64,000 nucleotides of DNA from Sphingobium sp. B2D3C. GTDB taxonomy: Bacteria > Pseudomonadota > Alphaproteobacteria > Sphingomonadales > Sphingomonadaceae. Location: positions 2,232,001-2,296,000 of the forward strand of contig NZ_JAOQOK010000001.1 of the NCBI RefSeq assembly GCF_025961835.1, given 5' to 3'. Under the pieces are notes generated by a model. That model searched no databases. It saw nothing but the letters and a program-made list of their open reading frames with translations, and had not been told where the DNA came from. This document shows, piece after piece, positions 37,980 to 49,499 of this stretch. Every line of letters starts with the position of its first letter. The stretch's first letter is position 1. A program made the translations under genes and the position numbers.

Positions 37980-40184
37980 CTAGCTGCCGAAGCGATAGGA
38001 AATGCTGCCGCCGATCCAGCGCGGACGGCCCCAGACTTCGGTCGCCATGCCGAGGAATGCGAGGTCGAATGCGGCGGTGCGATAGCGCTTGTCCGTCACA
38101 TTCTCGGCAAAGACAGCAAGGGTCAGCGAGTCGCTTGCATCGGTCCAGGAGAGGCGGACGTTTGACAAGGCGTAGGCTGCCTCACGCTGGCTGGGACTGT
38201 TGAAGGCGTCGAAATACTGCACGCCCTTATAGGCGATGTCGCCCTGCAGGCCGAGCGTGCCGCCAAGCACGTTCGGCACACGATAATTGGCCGTCAGGTT
38301 CCACGACCATTTGGGGGCCAGCGGCATCCGCCGATCGACCACAGGGCCGTTATTGGCGAGGCCGGGCAGCTGCACGTCGAGCAGCTTGGCATCCAGATAG
38401 GTCAGCGATCCACGCAGGCGCAGATTCTGCACCGGCTCTGCCGCGAACTCGGCTTCGGCACCGGTGATCTCGGCATCGCGGTTGAATGTGGTCGAGGAGA
38501 GCGACACGCCATCGAACTGGTAGGCCTGGCTGTCCTTATACTGGTAATGGAACACCGCGCCGCTGATGCTGTAGCGATTGTCGTAGGTGGCGAACTTGGC
38601 GCCGGCTTCGTAGCTGGTCAGCCGTTCGGGGCGGACCGAGATGGCCGAGAGCGGAAGCGACGTGTAACCGACGTTGAAGGTGCCGGCCTTGAACGAGCGT
38701 GCCACACCCGCATAGAACAGCTGCCCGCGCTGCGGCTCCCAGCTCAGCCGCGCAGTGAAGCTCGTGCTGTCATCGTTGCGCTTGGCGAGATCACCCACCG
38801 TGGTGGTGTTGAACACCGGGCCGGTGTCCGTGTTGTTGAGATCATATTCCTTGTCTTCCTCGGTATAGCGCACGCCGCCCGTCGCGGTGAGGGTCGAGGT
38901 CAGCGCATAGTCGACATTGCCGAAGATCGCCCAGCTCTCGCTGTCCAGATCATAATAGACCGGACGGCGCGGCCCGGCAGCGGCCGAGGTGGTGCGGCGC
39001 TGATAGCCGTTCACATTATAGTCGAAATAATAGAGGCCGGTGACCCAGGTGAGCGGCCCGTTCACGCCCGCCAGGCGCAGCTCCTGCGAGAACTGCTCGG
39101 CGCGCGGGTGAACTTCGGTCGAGCGTGCGCCGGGCGTGGAGTCGCTGTCGAACGCCGCGTCCTTCTTGCCCTTCTCGAAGCCAGTGATCGAGGTCAGCTC
39201 GGCAAAGCCGAGGTCGGCCTTGATTTTGCCGATGGCGGTGAACTGCTCCGAGCGCATATAGGCATCAAAGTTGGTGTTCGTCTCCAGCGGCTTGCTGTCG
39301 CCATAGCCGAAGGAGTCGACGCCGCCCGGATTGCGGGTGGAGAGGCCCGTCACCGGGTCTTGCGTCACGGCAATGTGGGTGAACATGTTGCCCGCTTCAT
39401 TGTCGTTCTTGTAATATTGCACGAACAGCTCGGCGCTCAGATTGTCCGCGAACTGGTTCGACAATTGGCCGCGAATGGCGCTGGCGTTGAGCGCGTTGCC
39501 GTCTTCCCCGCCGGGGAAATTGTTCTTGATGTAGCCATCATAACGGTGACGGAAGACGCTGACGCGGCCCAGCAGATTGCCGAACAGCCGGCCGCTGATC
39601 GCAGCCTCGGCCTGAACGCGATTGCGCTCGGCGAAGGTGACGGACACATGGCCTTCCAGTTGCTCGGTCGGCGCTGCGGCAATGAAGTGGATGAGGCCGC
39701 CGGTCGCGTTGCGGCCATAAAGCGTGCCCTGCGGACCGCGCAGCACCTCGATGCGGCTGATGTCGAACATCTGGGAATCGAGGCCCATCAGGTTCGCCTT
39801 GTAGAACTCGTTCACATAGACGGCGGACGGGCTCTCATTGGTGTCGGCGAAATCGCGCATGGCGACGCCGCGCAGCGAGATGAAGGGGAAGTCGCCGTCG
39901 CCCGAGTTCTGGCCGATAGAAAGGCCGGGCACCAAGCGGGCGAGATCGAGCGTGCTCGACGCGCCGGATTCAGCGGCCTGCGCACCGGACACGACGCTGA
40001 GGCTGATCGGCACTTCGGTGACGCGCTGCTCGCGATGCTGGGCGGTGACGATGATGTCGCCACCTTCGGCCGTGTCTGCGGCATCGGCAGCCATCAGCGG
40101 CGCGCTCGTCGAAGCCAGAAGAAGGGCGAGAAACGCTTTGTGGGACATCGTCAAAGATGCCTCGGGCTTGCGTGCAAACAACAT
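37980..40184 (-). CDS. TonB-dependent outer-membrane receptor
   Basis: The 734-aa protein has a signal peptide (SHKAFLALLLASTSAPLMA), a TonB-box-like GDIIVTAQHRE, a plug domain with LEVLRGPQGTLYGRNATGG (seen here as IEVLRGPQGTLYGRN) and a beta-barrel ending in a terminal aromatic strand, ISYRFGS. The start at 40184 is chosen over a later Met because GGAGGAAG lies seven bases upstream. The likely role is outer-membrane import of the pathway substrate; operator copy 6 lies 128 bp upstream. Confidence 0.95.
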   Translation of the reverse strand: MLFARKPEASLTMSHKAFLALLLASTSAPLMAADAADTAEGGDIIVTAQHREQRVTEVPISLSVVSGAQAAESGASSTLDLARLVPGLSIGQNSGDGDFPFISLRGVAMRDFADTNESPSAVYVNEFYKANLMGLDSQMFDISRIEVLRGPQGTLYGRNATGGLIHFIAAAPTEQLEGHVSVTFAERNRVQAEAAISGRLFGNLLGRVSVFRHRYDGYIKNNFPGGEDGNALNASAIRGQLSNQFADNLSAELFVQYYKNDNEAGNMFTHIAVTQDPVTGLSTRNPGGVDSFGYGDSKPLETNTNFDAYMRSEQFTAIGKIKADLGFAELTSITGFEKGKKDAAFDSDSTPGARSTEVHPRAEQFSQELRLAGVNGPLTWVTGLYYFDYNVNGYQRRTTSAAAGPRRPVYYDLDSESWAIFGNVDYALTSTLTATGGVRYTEEDKEYDLNNTDTGPVFNTTTVGDLAKRNDDSTSFTARLSWEPQRGQLFYAGVARSFKAGTFNVGYTSLPLSAISVRPERLTSYEAGAKFATYDNRYSISGAVFHYQYKDSQAYQFDGVSLSSTTFNRDAEITGAEAEFAAEPVQNLRLRGSLTYLDAKLLDVQLPGLANNGPVVDRRMPLAPKWSWNLTANYRVPNVLGGTLGLQGDIAYKGVQYFDAFNSPSQREAAYALSNVRLSWTDASDSLTLAVFAENVTDKRYRTAAFDLAFLGMATEVWGRPRWIGGSISYRFGS

Positions 40185-40584
40185 TGTGGGCTTCCTCCAG
40201 ATAAACCTGTCATGCCCGCAGGCCAGAGCTCACATCGGTTACCGTCTCGAGCCCACGCGCAGCGTGAGCGATGTTTATCCTGTTGAGCCCTCCCCGTTCG
40301 GCGTTGGTATGTATGCAGAGCGTGCTTACTTATGTAAAGAGGGTCGTGACGATTTTTTGACAGAGGCTCAAATGTGCTCTGCCTGCGTGGATCAACCTTC
40401 AAAGGGCAGTTTTATTGAGGTTTCATGAGATCCGAACGATCACGACCCAAAGCAGGCGACGACCACCGGATCAAATCGAAGTGTCTTGGCGCGACGCCTG
40501 CGCGAGCCGAGTCGCCGCAACGGTGAGACCGGTGCGGGCATGTATAATTAGGGATCAAAGAAGCGGCGGCCGGAGAGCGCCCCC
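40185..40584. other. 400-bp intergenic region upstream of the TonB receptor
   Basis: It holds operator copy 6 and the receptor promoter. No further gene, RNA or repeat is supported. Confidence 0.6.
40312..40328. promoter_or_regulatory. Operator copy 6 upstream of the TonB receptor
   Basis: The core reads TATGCA-GAGCG-TGCTTA on the plus strand. On the minus strand, TTACAT and CATACA flank it at 16 bp, giving a plausible receptor promoter. The stretch TTACATAAGTAAGCA is shared exactly with copy 4. Confidence 0.65.
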
Positions 40585-41883
40585 CTACCCCCGCCCCGCC
40601 TTCACCATGTCCGCGATCCGCACGAACTTCTCGCGCGGGGCACCGAGGCGGGCTTGGGCAATTTCGGCTTCGTCGATCTTCTGCCAGTCGCGGAAGGTGA
40701 CGATCTCCAGCCCGCGCTCGGCGATCAGCGCATCCAGGCCAGCCCGGCCCTGCTTGCCGGCGGCGGCGGGCTGGTCGGCAGCGATGGCTTCGGCGATCAG
40801 GAAGCCGTCGGGCTTGTTGGTGCCGATGGTGCCGCTCGGCCCCCGCCGCGCCCAGCCGACGCAATAGAGGCCCGGGCGAATGCGGCCCTCCTCATTGGCG
40901 AAGCGGCCGCGCGCCTCGTCATAAGGCACGTCGGGAATGGGCGGCGTGCGATAGCCGATGCAGCTGATGATGAGATCGGCGGGCATGGTCACACGCTCGC
41001 CGGTGCCGATGCTCTGCTGCTGCGCATCGAGCCGGGTCCGCTCCAGCACCAGCCGCTCGACGCGTCCCTCCCCCTCCACACGCTCGGAAACGACGAAGAA
41101 ATCGAACCGGATCGCCACCACCTTCTCGGGCGATGGCTCGGCGAACTGGCGGAGCAGCGCCAGCGACTTGCGCTGCCCCGGCTCCAGCGCCTCATCCACC
41201 GACGTCGGCGGCAGATCGGCGGGATCGACATGGACGGAGGCGCGCTCCAGCCGGCCGAGTTCGCCCAGCTCCTTGGGCGTCATCGCGATCTGCGCCGGGC
41301 CGCGCCGACCCAAGATTGTGATCGAGCGGGGCTGCGCCTTTTTGAGAATGTCATAGGCATGAGCGACGACATCGCTCTCCTCAAGCTCGCGCGCGGTCTT
41401 GGCGAGGATGCGGGCGCAATCCAGCGCGACATTGCCATTGCCGATGATGACCACATCCCGCTCGTCGATCCGCGGTGCGAGATCGGCATGATCGGGATGG
41501 CCGTTATACCAGCCGACAAAGGCGGCGCTGCCGATGACGCCGGGCAGATCGTCGCCTGGCACGCCCAGCGGGCGATCCGACGGCGCGCCGGTGGCGAGGA
41601 TCACCGCATCGTAAAGGCCCTGAAGCTCCGGGATCGACACGTCACGCCCGATGACGAGATTGCCGACGAAGCGCACCGTGTCGGTCAAAGCCACGGCTTC
41701 ATAGCGGCGGGATACGGCCTTGATGGACTGGTGATCCGGCGCGACGCCGGTGCGAACAAGGCCGAAGGGAACGGGCAACCGGTCGATGATGTCGATCGCC
41801 ACATCCTCGCCGAACTGCTTCTGGCAGGCTTCCGCAGTATAATAGCCGGCAGGGCCAGACCCGATGATGGCGATATGACGCAT
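40585..41883 (-). CDS. FAD-dependent ferredoxin/adrenodoxin-NADP reductase-like flavoprotein
   Basis: The 432-aa protein has an N-terminal FAD loop AIIGSGPAGYYTAE, then PVPFGLVRTGVAPDH and IGNGNVALDCAR (NADP loop), and ends in GWARRGPSGTIGTNKPD. These are hallmarks of the adrenodoxin reductase/FprA family. GGAGAGG precedes the ATG at 41883. It could feed electrons to the Rieske oxygenase, whose own reductase is missing, but no shared operator lies upstream. Confidence 0.9.
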   Translation of the reverse strand: MRHIAIIGSGPAGYYTAEACQKQFGEDVAIDIIDRLPVPFGLVRTGVAPDHQSIKAVSRRYEAVALTDTVRFVGNLVIGRDVSIPELQGLYDAVILATGAPSDRPLGVPGDDLPGVIGSAAFVGWYNGHPDHADLAPRIDERDVVIIGNGNVALDCARILAKTARELEESDVVAHAYDILKKAQPRSITILGRRGPAQIAMTPKELGELGRLERASVHVDPADLPPTSVDEALEPGQRKSLALLRQFAEPSPEKVVAIRFDFFVVSERVEGEGRVERLVLERTRLDAQQQSIGTGERVTMPADLIISCIGYRTPPIPDVPYDEARGRFANEEGRIRPGLYCVGWARRGPSGTIGTNKPDGFLIAEAIAADQPAAAGKQGRAGLDALIAERGLEIVTFRDWQKIDEAEIAQARLGAPREKFVRIADMVKAGRG

Positions 41884-42050
41884 GGAACGGCCTCTCCAGA
41901 AAATGTGTCTTGCGGGGGGCAGCCTAGCCGAGGCTGCGCGCGAGGCAAGGGCCGTGCGCATGAGAGCGACGCCCGTGGAGAGATAGGCGCGCCCAAACGA
42001 AAAGGGCGGACCATTCGGCCCGCCCTTTGAGATCGATTTACAGAGGCCGC

Positions 42051-42812
42051 TCAGCGTGCAGCGGGCGCCGCTGCCGAGGCATTGGCGGGCAGACCGCCGA
42101 GCTGGGTTACCAGCTTGGTATAGGCATCCAGATAGGCCAGCACGATGACCTGGCCGATATCCGTGTTCTGGTAGCCGCCGCCAGCCGCGCCGGCAAAACC
42201 GCCCCACCAGCCCGCGCCGCCGCCGGCACCGAAGCTCAGGTCCGACTTGCGCGAATAGCCCTCGGTCATCGCTTCCTCGACCGTGGTGCGCGCGTTCACG
42301 ATCGAGAGCGTCACATTGGCTTCGCTCTTCTTGATGTTGATGCCGCCGGCCAGCGCGCCGAACGTGCTGCGGCCCAGGAAGCCGCCCAGCATGCCACCCA
42401 GAGCGTTGCCGCCGCTATTCTTGTTGGAGGTCACGATGTCCGGCTGGAGGAAATAGTCCGCCGCCTTCACCTGACCGCGCCCGATGTTGCTGCCGGCCTG
42501 CAGTTCACCCTGATCGGCCAGGGCACGCTCCATCGCGCGGTTCTGCATCGAGCGCCCGCGGTTAACGAGCGTGAAGCAGCCGGACTGCTGGATGAAGATG
42601 CGCAGGATCGCTTCGGGGCTGCCGAGGCTCAGCTCGCGCCACCACTGCGTGTCCGGCTCGACGATGGCGACGGTGCCCAGATTCTTGGTGCAACGCGGGA
42701 TTTCGCGCGTGCCCTTGTCCTGCGCCTTGCGCCCCGAGGATTGCGCCATGGCCGGCTGCACCACCAGGCCGATCGCGGACAGCGCCAGCGCCAGTTTGAT
42801 CGATAGTTTCAT
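42051..42812 (-). CDS. CsgG-like exported protein
   Basis: A 253-aa protein with a signal peptide (LALALSAIGLVVQPAMA). LGTVAIVEPD, ILRIFIQQSGCFTLVNRGR and VKAADYFLQPDIV match the CsgG/HfaB-like domain that in other systems forms an envelope assembly. A Gly-rich stretch (GGNALGGMLGGFLGR) and VTLSIVNARTT follow. No partner genes for curli or holdfast are nearby, so the exact role is unclear. Confidence 0.75.
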   Translation of the reverse strand: MKLSIKLALALSAIGLVVQPAMAQSSGRKAQDKGTREIPRCTKNLGTVAIVEPDTQWWRELSLGSPEAILRIFIQQSGCFTLVNRGRSMQNRAMERALADQGELQAGSNIGRGQVKAADYFLQPDIVTSNKNSGGNALGGMLGGFLGRSTFGALAGGINIKKSEANVTLSIVNARTTVEEAMTEGYSRKSDLSFGAGGGAGWWGGFAGAAGGGYQNTDIGQVIVLAYLDAYTKLVTQLGGLPANASAAAPAAR

Positions 42813-43023
42813 GTATTACCTCACCCACAAGGATTATGCAGTCGACGCCCCTGCCGAACCACAAGGCCCGCTGTTTATCACAGCAAAATGGCGGCACAAG
42901 GTTAACGACTGCACGGCGGCGGCGCATGACAGGCGGCGCTCCTCATGTCTTGTATGAAATGGTCGTGGCGGGCCCTCTTTCAGAAGGCTTTGCCGGAACC
43001 CTTCCGCCTGCTATCGGCGCGCA

Positions 43024-44840
<1,817 letters not shown>

Positions 44841-44844
<4 letters not shown>

Positions 44845-45155
44845 GCGAGCAGACTAGCGACGAGGATTATGTGTTCGATGAAGCCAGCGGCGAGTGGCTG
44901 CCGGCTTCCGAACTGGCCGCCAAGCAGGGCGCGGCCGATGCGGTGGAAGTGCGCGACGCGGTCGGCAATTTGCTGGCCGATGGCGATCAGGTCACTCTGA
45001 TCAAGGATCTGACCGTGAAGGGCGCGGGGCAGACGCTCAAGCGCGGGACGCTGATCAAGTCGATCCGCCTGACCGGTGACCCGCAGGAAATCGATTGCCG
45101 CTATGAGGGCATCAAGGGGCTGGTGCTGCGCGCCGAGTTCGTGAAGAAGCGGTGA
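44841..45155 (+). CDS. PhnA-domain protein lacking the zinc ribbon
   Basis: A 104-aa protein starting at a TTG that overlaps the lepA stop (TTGA), with GGGGGA upstream. The C-terminal [20 protein letters not shown] and [20 protein letters not shown] match the PhnA/YjdM family. The usual N-terminal Cys4 zinc ribbon is absent; instead there is an acidic stretch ([19 protein letters not shown]). The function of YjdM is poorly defined and does not require phosphonates. Confidence 0.75.
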
Positions 45156-45195
45156 GCGCGGCACCTGGCCGCCCATCGCAAAGGAGTGCAGCCTG

Positions 45196-45390
45196 ATGGC
45201 CAAGACTGACGCCGGCGGACGCTTCGAGCGGCATCGCCAGCCCTGGACCGCCGCCGAGATCGACAAGCTGCACACGCTGGCGAAGAAGGGCATGGCGCTG
45301 AAAGCCATCGCCAAGGCACTGACCCGCAGCGAGGAATCGGTGAAGGACCGCGCCAAGGCGGACGGGCTGACGATCGCGAAACTGCGTTAA
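45196..45390 (+). CDS. Small basic, helix-turn-helix-like protein
   Basis: A 64-aa protein with AAGGAG upstream of the ATG. The segment PWTAAEIDKLHTLAKKGMAL, then KAIAKALTRSEESVKDRAK, resembles a SANT/Myb-like or GcrA-like DNA-binding helix set. Function unknown. It lies 40 bp after the PhnA-like gene in the same direction. Confidence 0.7.
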   Translation: MAKTDAGGRFERHRQPWTAAEIDKLHTLAKKGMALKAIAKALTRSEESVKDRAKADGLTIAKLR

Positions 45391-45581
45391 GGCGCGGCCC
45401 CTAATCCTGCCAGCAGCAAACGGCGCCCATTCGAGGGAGCGTCCGGCAACCTTCGGGCCGCACAAGCGTCTCATCAGGGCCAGCTCCCAAGCGAGATGGA
45501 AGTGGCACATCGCCGTTGTGGACATGGTGCGTCCGCGGCGGTCGCGTGCCCCTGTGCGAGACCATGCTGGAGGATGTCCCC

Positions 45582-45908
45582 ATGCCCATTTCCCATACGC
45601 CCCTGATAGAGCGCATTGCGCGCGTGCTCGCCGGACTGCGGCTGAGCGAGAATGCCGATGGCACCGAGCCGAGCGCCAGCCGGTCTGTGGACCTGGAATG
45701 GGAAGATTGCGTTGAGGACGCACGCGCGGTGCTCCGCACGATGCGCGAGCCGGACGCGGCAATGGCCAGCGCAGGCAATGAAGAGATTTGGGAAGCGATG
45801 ATCGCGGCCGCTTTGTCGGGCGAAGCGAGCGGTGCGGGTGCAAACCAAGCCAACCCGGATGAGACCAATCCGCTTGCTCCTCCGATCAATCTCAACGCGG
45901 GCAGCTGA
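45582..45908 (+). CDS. Hypothetical protein
   Basis: A 108-aa protein that I place at the ATG at 45582 because GGAGGA lies eight bases upstream; an upstream in-frame ATG at 45564 overlaps that site. It is helical and acidic (PLIERIARVLAGL, WEDCVEDARAVLRTM) with a proline- and asparagine-rich tail. No family recognised. Confidence 0.6.
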   Translation: MPISHTPLIERIARVLAGLRLSENADGTEPSASRSVDLEWEDCVEDARAVLRTMREPDAAMASAGNEEIWEAMIAAALSGEASGAGANQANPDETNPLAPPINLNAGS

Positions 45909-45927
45909 AGTCTCGACGCGCTAGTCC

Positions 45928-46116
45928 CTAGCTTTCGGGTAGCTGGTTGGTCCGGTTCAGCCGGTCGATCACTTCGTCGAGCGGTTCAACGACCGTCACG
46001 CTACGGCCTTCGCCAAAGCGAATGCGCGTGCCCTCGCCGACATTGGAGATGAACGAAATCTGCGTCGCATTGACGGCGACGGGGGCGCGGTCCGGGCTGG
46101 TGAACTTGACGAACAT
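45928..46116 (-). CDS. Small FlbD-like hypothetical protein
   Basis: A 62-aa protein with GGAG nine bases before the ATG at 46116. The pattern VAVNATQISFISNVGEGTRI, then VVEPLDEVIDRL, resembles the FlbD/YlzI small-protein layout (short strands, then a helix). There is no flagellar gene nearby, so the resemblance may be only structural. Confidence 0.6.
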   Translation of the reverse strand: MFVKFTSPDRAPVAVNATQISFISNVGEGTRIRFGEGRSVTVVEPLDEVIDRLNRTNQLPES

Positions 46117-46227
46117 GGGCACGCTCTCCTGCTTATGATTGGAGACAGCCTAAGCGCATTCTCGCGCCACGCAATTGCTCGTCGCGCGAAGGTGGAAAAT
46201 ATCCGGCAGGCTGCCGCTTCTCGCGCC

Positions 46228-46431
46228 TTACCGGCCAGACAGGCTGTTGCTGATGCCGAAGAAAAGCTCGGAGAGATTGATGCCGAGTGACAGGAACGCC
46301 ATGACGCAGGCCAGCGACACCAGCGCCGCGATCAGCCCATATTCCACTGCCGTCGCACCGCGCTCATTTGCCCGCAGCCGAGCAAAGGGCGTCAGGTCAC
46401 GGTCAACAGCAGGTGATGTCTGGCGCGGCAT
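46228..46431 (-). CDS. Flp-type IVb pilin
   Basis: A 67-aa protein with GAGGAG seven bases upstream. ERGATAVEYGLIAALVSLAC is the Flp pilin signature: prepilin-peptidase site, Glu at +5 and a hydrophobic helix. Normally the subunit of Tad pili, but no tad/cpa assembly genes occur in this window. Confidence 0.85.
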   Translation of the reverse strand: MPRQTSPAVDRDLTPFARLRANERGATAVEYGLIAALVSLACVMAFLSLGINLSELFFGISNSLSGR

Positions 46432-46532
46432 GGGGCACTCCTCACATTTGCCGGTTCAACGTCGTCGCAAATGGTGGAGAGGTGGTAAAGAGAAGCGCCA
46501 AATGACGTGGGGCTAAGGGGGCGACAGGTCCG

Positions 46533-46649
46533 TCAGCCCAAACCGAGTGAAGCCACGGCGATCAATGCCGCGATACCGGTGAGGCTGGTTACCAGCCCAA
46601 GTTCCAAAGCCTTTGCTCCGCGCTCGGTGCGGAGAATCCGCATAATCAT
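46533..46649 (-). CDS. Very short Flp pilin-like peptide
   Basis: A 38-aa reading frame below usual gene-calling size, with GGAGGA four bases before the ATG at 46649. It contains RGAKALELGLVTSLTGIAAL, which fits the Flp pattern (cleavage site, Glu, hydrophobic helix), and ends directly after the helix. It is about 100 bp upstream of the longer Flp gene on the same strand. Confidence 0.6.
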   Translation of the reverse strand: MIMRILRTERGAKALELGLVTSLTGIAALIAVASLGLG

Positions 46650-46827
46650 GTCATCCTCCAATGACATAACCCATAGCACCGGCTGGCTTTACGTGCGCTT
46701 AACGAAGCCGTTGGAAGACGACCGATCCACACAAAAAGCCCTCCAGACTGGGCGCGCGGAAGCGATTCCTCCGCCCAAGTCTCAGTCCGCCAATTGACGT
46801 GGCGACAGACTCACGGCAGGAGCAAGC

Positions 46828-47508
46828 ATGGCCGACATGACCGATCCCGTTTCCGCCGATCCACTTGCCCAGCCCGCATCCTTCAAGCGCCGGGGGATGC
46901 TTTTCGTGCTGTCCTCCCCTTCCGGGGCCGGCAAATCCACCATCTCGCGCAAGCTGCTGGCGCATGATCCGGGCCTGACCATGTCCGTCTCCGCCACCAC
47001 CCGGCCGATGCGGCCCGGCGAAGTCGACGGCAAGGATTATCATTTCGTCGATCTCGAGCGGTTCCGCGCCATGGTGACGGACAATCAGTTCCTCGAATGG
47101 GCACATGTGTTCGATCATCGCTACGGCACGCCGCGCGCGCCGGTGGAAGGGATGCTGGAAGCCGGGCACGACGTGCTGTTCGATATCGACTGGCAGGGCG
47201 CCCAGCAGCTTCACCAGCTTGCCGGCGGCGATGTGGTCCGCGTGTTCATCCTGCCCCCCTCGATGATCGAGCTGGAAGCGCGGCTGCGGGGACGCGGCAC
47301 AGACAGCAACGACGTGATCGAGCGGCGCATGGCGCGCGCGCACAGCGAAATCGCCCACTGGGACGGCTATGATTATGTGCTCGTCAATGACGACGCCGAA
47401 GCCTGTTTCGCCAAGGTGCTCACGATCCTGCAGGCCGAACGGCTCAAGCGCCACCGGCAGACCGGCATCATCGGCTTCATCCGCAAGCTCGATCGCGAGG
47501 AAATCTAG
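46828..47508 (+). CDS. gmk: Guanylate kinase
   Basis: It phosphorylates GMP to GDP. The 226-aa protein has the P-loop SSPSGAGKSTISRKLL, SATTRPMRPGEVDGKDY (GMP-binding) and FDIDWQGAQQL. A CAGGAG ribosome site precedes the ATG. The N-terminus is about 20 residues longer than in E. coli. Confidence 0.97.
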   Translation: MADMTDPVSADPLAQPASFKRRGMLFVLSSPSGAGKSTISRKLLAHDPGLTMSVSATTRPMRPGEVDGKDYHFVDLERFRAMVTDNQFLEWAHVFDHRYGTPRAPVEGMLEAGHDVLFDIDWQGAQQLHQLAGGDVVRVFILPPSMIELEARLRGRGTDSNDVIERRMARAHSEIAHWDGYDYVLVNDDAEACFAKVLTILQAERLKRHRQTGIIGFIRKLDREEI

Positions 47509-47699
47509 CCCTCACACCGGCCCGCAGGGGTCATCGGCCCGGCCACGCAAAACTTTGCAAGCCAGATGCCCTCCATATCTGTATGGGGGGCGCATAAGGC
47601 GGACCACCAAACAGGATGACGCGCGCAGATGAGGCCTTTGAAACAGGCTTTGCGGCGAGGATGGTCCACCGCTCCACTCTTTTTTGATTAGCGAGATAC

Positions 47700-49499
47700 A
47701 TGCCCTTTTCCACACTCCCCCCTCTTCTCGCCAACGCCCTTGCCGAGCGCGGCTATGCCGACCCCACGCCGGTTCAGGCCGAAGTTCTGGAGGCGCAGGC
47801 GCATGGCCGTGACCTCATCGTCTCGGCGCAGACCGGATCGGGAAAGACCGTGGCGTTCGGCCTCGCCATTGCCACCGACCTGCTGGAAGATGGCGAGCGC
47901 ATGGCGCCGCCCGGCCTGCCCCAGGCGCTGATCATCGCGCCGACCCGTGAACTGGCGCTGCAGGTCAGCCGCGAGCTGATCTGGCTCTATGGCAAGGCCG
48001 GCGCCCGCATCGCCACCTGCGTCGGCGGCATGGATGCGAGCAAGGAGCGCCGTGCGCTCTCGCATGGCGCGCAGATCGTGGTCGGCACGCCCGGCCGCCT
48101 GCGCGACCACCTGGAACGCGGCGCCCTCAACCTCTCCACCCTGCGCGCGGTGGTGCTGGACGAAGCCGACGAGATGCTCGACATGGGCTTCCGCGAGGAT
48201 CTGGAAGAAATTCTCGACGGCACGCCGCAGGAGCGCCGCACGCTGCTCTTCTCCGCGACCATGCCGGCCCCCATCGTGGCGCTTGCCCGGCGCTATCAGC
48301 GCGGCGCGCTGCGCATCTCGACGGTGACGCAGGAGCGCGGCCATGGCGACATCAGCTATCAGGCGATGGCTGTGGCGCCGGCCGACATCGAACATGCCGT
48401 GGTGAACCTGCTGCGCTTCCACGAAGCCGAGACGGCGATGCTGTTCTGCGCCACGCGCGACAATGTGCGCCACCTCCATGCCGGGCTGGTCGAGCGCGGC
48501 TTCGCGGTCGTTGCCCTTTCCGGCGAGCATAGCCAGAATGAGCGCAATCAGGCGCTGCAATCCTTGCGCGACCGGCGGGCACGCGTGTGCGTCGCAACCG
48601 ACGTGGCCGCGCGCGGGATCGACCTGCCGACGCTGAGCCTGGTTGTCCATGTCGAGATTCCGCGCGATGCCGAGACGCTGCAGCACCGCTCCGGCCGCAC
48701 CGGGCGCGCGGGCAAGAAGGGCACCGCCGTGCTCATCGTGCCCTATCCGCGCCGTCGCCGGGTGGAATCGATGCTGCGTGGCGCGCGCATTCAGGCGGAC
48801 TGGATTTCGCCGCCCTCTGCCGAGGACATTCGCCGCGCCGATACCCAGCGCCTGCTCGATACACTGCGCGCGCCTGTCGAGCTGAGCGAGCAGGATCATG
48901 AGCTGGGCCGCCAGCTTCTGGCCGAGCGCAGCCCGGAAGATGTCGCCGCGATGCTGGCCCATGCCTATCGCGCGCGCCTGCCCGAGCCTGAAGATCTGCT
49001 GGGCAGCGATGCCCCCGCCGAACCGCGCGGACCCCGCCCCGGTTTCGAGCAGAGCGCCTGGTTCCGCCTGAATGTCGGCCGCAATCAGAATGCCGATCCG
49101 CGATGGATTCTGCCGCTGCTCTGCCGGCGCGGCCACATCAGCCGCACAGAGATCGGCGCGATCCGCATCGCCGCGCAGGAAACCTTGTTCGAGGTCGCGG
49201 GCGGCGTCGCTGCGCGCTTCCTCGACGCCGTGCGCCGCACCGCCAGCGAGGATGACGAGGTCGACATCCAGCCGACCGACGGCAAGCCCCGCGAGGAAGC
49301 GCGCCGCAATCGCCGCGACAACGCTCGCCCCGTCCATGCGCCCAAGCCCTATCGCGCACCCGCGGCGCGCGGGCCGCATGGGGGCCGACCAGATCAGGCC
49401 CAGCCCGGCCCGCATGGCGCCGGCAAGAAGAAGGGTCCGAACAAGTGGAAGGGCGGCGCCAAGCCCTTTGCGCACAAGAAGCCCGGCAAGGATAGATGA
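47700..49499 (+). CDS. DEAD-box RNA helicase with DbpA-type RNA-binding domain
   Basis: The 599-aa protein has Walker A AQTGSGKT, the DEAD box in [16 protein letters not shown] in LFSATMPAP and the helicase motif VI in [15 protein letters not shown]-terminal DbpA-like domain (about residues 450-520) and a basic Lys/Arg/Pro tail follow. It is likely involved in ribosome assembly or cold adaptation. A T-run (CTTTTTTG) about 20 bp before the start could end the gmk transcript. The next gene overlaps its stop by 4 bp. Confidence 0.94.
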   Translation: MPFSTLPPLLANALAERGYADPTPVQAEVLEAQAHGRDLIVSAQTGSGKTVAFGLAIATDLLEDGERMAPPGLPQALIIAPTRELALQVSRELIWLYGKAGARIATCVGGMDASKERRALSHGAQIVVGTPGRLRDHLERGALNLSTLRAVVLDEADEMLDMGFREDLEEILDGTPQERRTLLFSATMPAPIVALARRYQRGALRISTVTQERGHGDISYQAMAVAPADIEHAVVNLLRFHEAETAMLFCATRDNVRHLHAGLVERGFAVVALSGEHSQNERNQALQSLRDRRARVCVATDVAARGIDLPTLSLVVHVEIPRDAETLQHRSGRTGRAGKKGTAVLIVPYPRRRRVESMLRGARIQADWISPPSAEDIRRADTQRLLDTLRAPVELSEQDHELGRQLLAERSPEDVAAMLAHAYRARLPEPEDLLGSDAPAEPRGPRPGFEQSAWFRLNVGRNQNADPRWILPLLCRRGHISRTEIGAIRIAAQETLFEVAGGVAARFLDAVRRTASEDDEVDIQPTDGKPREEARRNRRDNARPVHAPKPYRAPAARGPHGGRPDQAQPGPHGAGKKKGPNKWKGGAKPFAHKKPGKDR

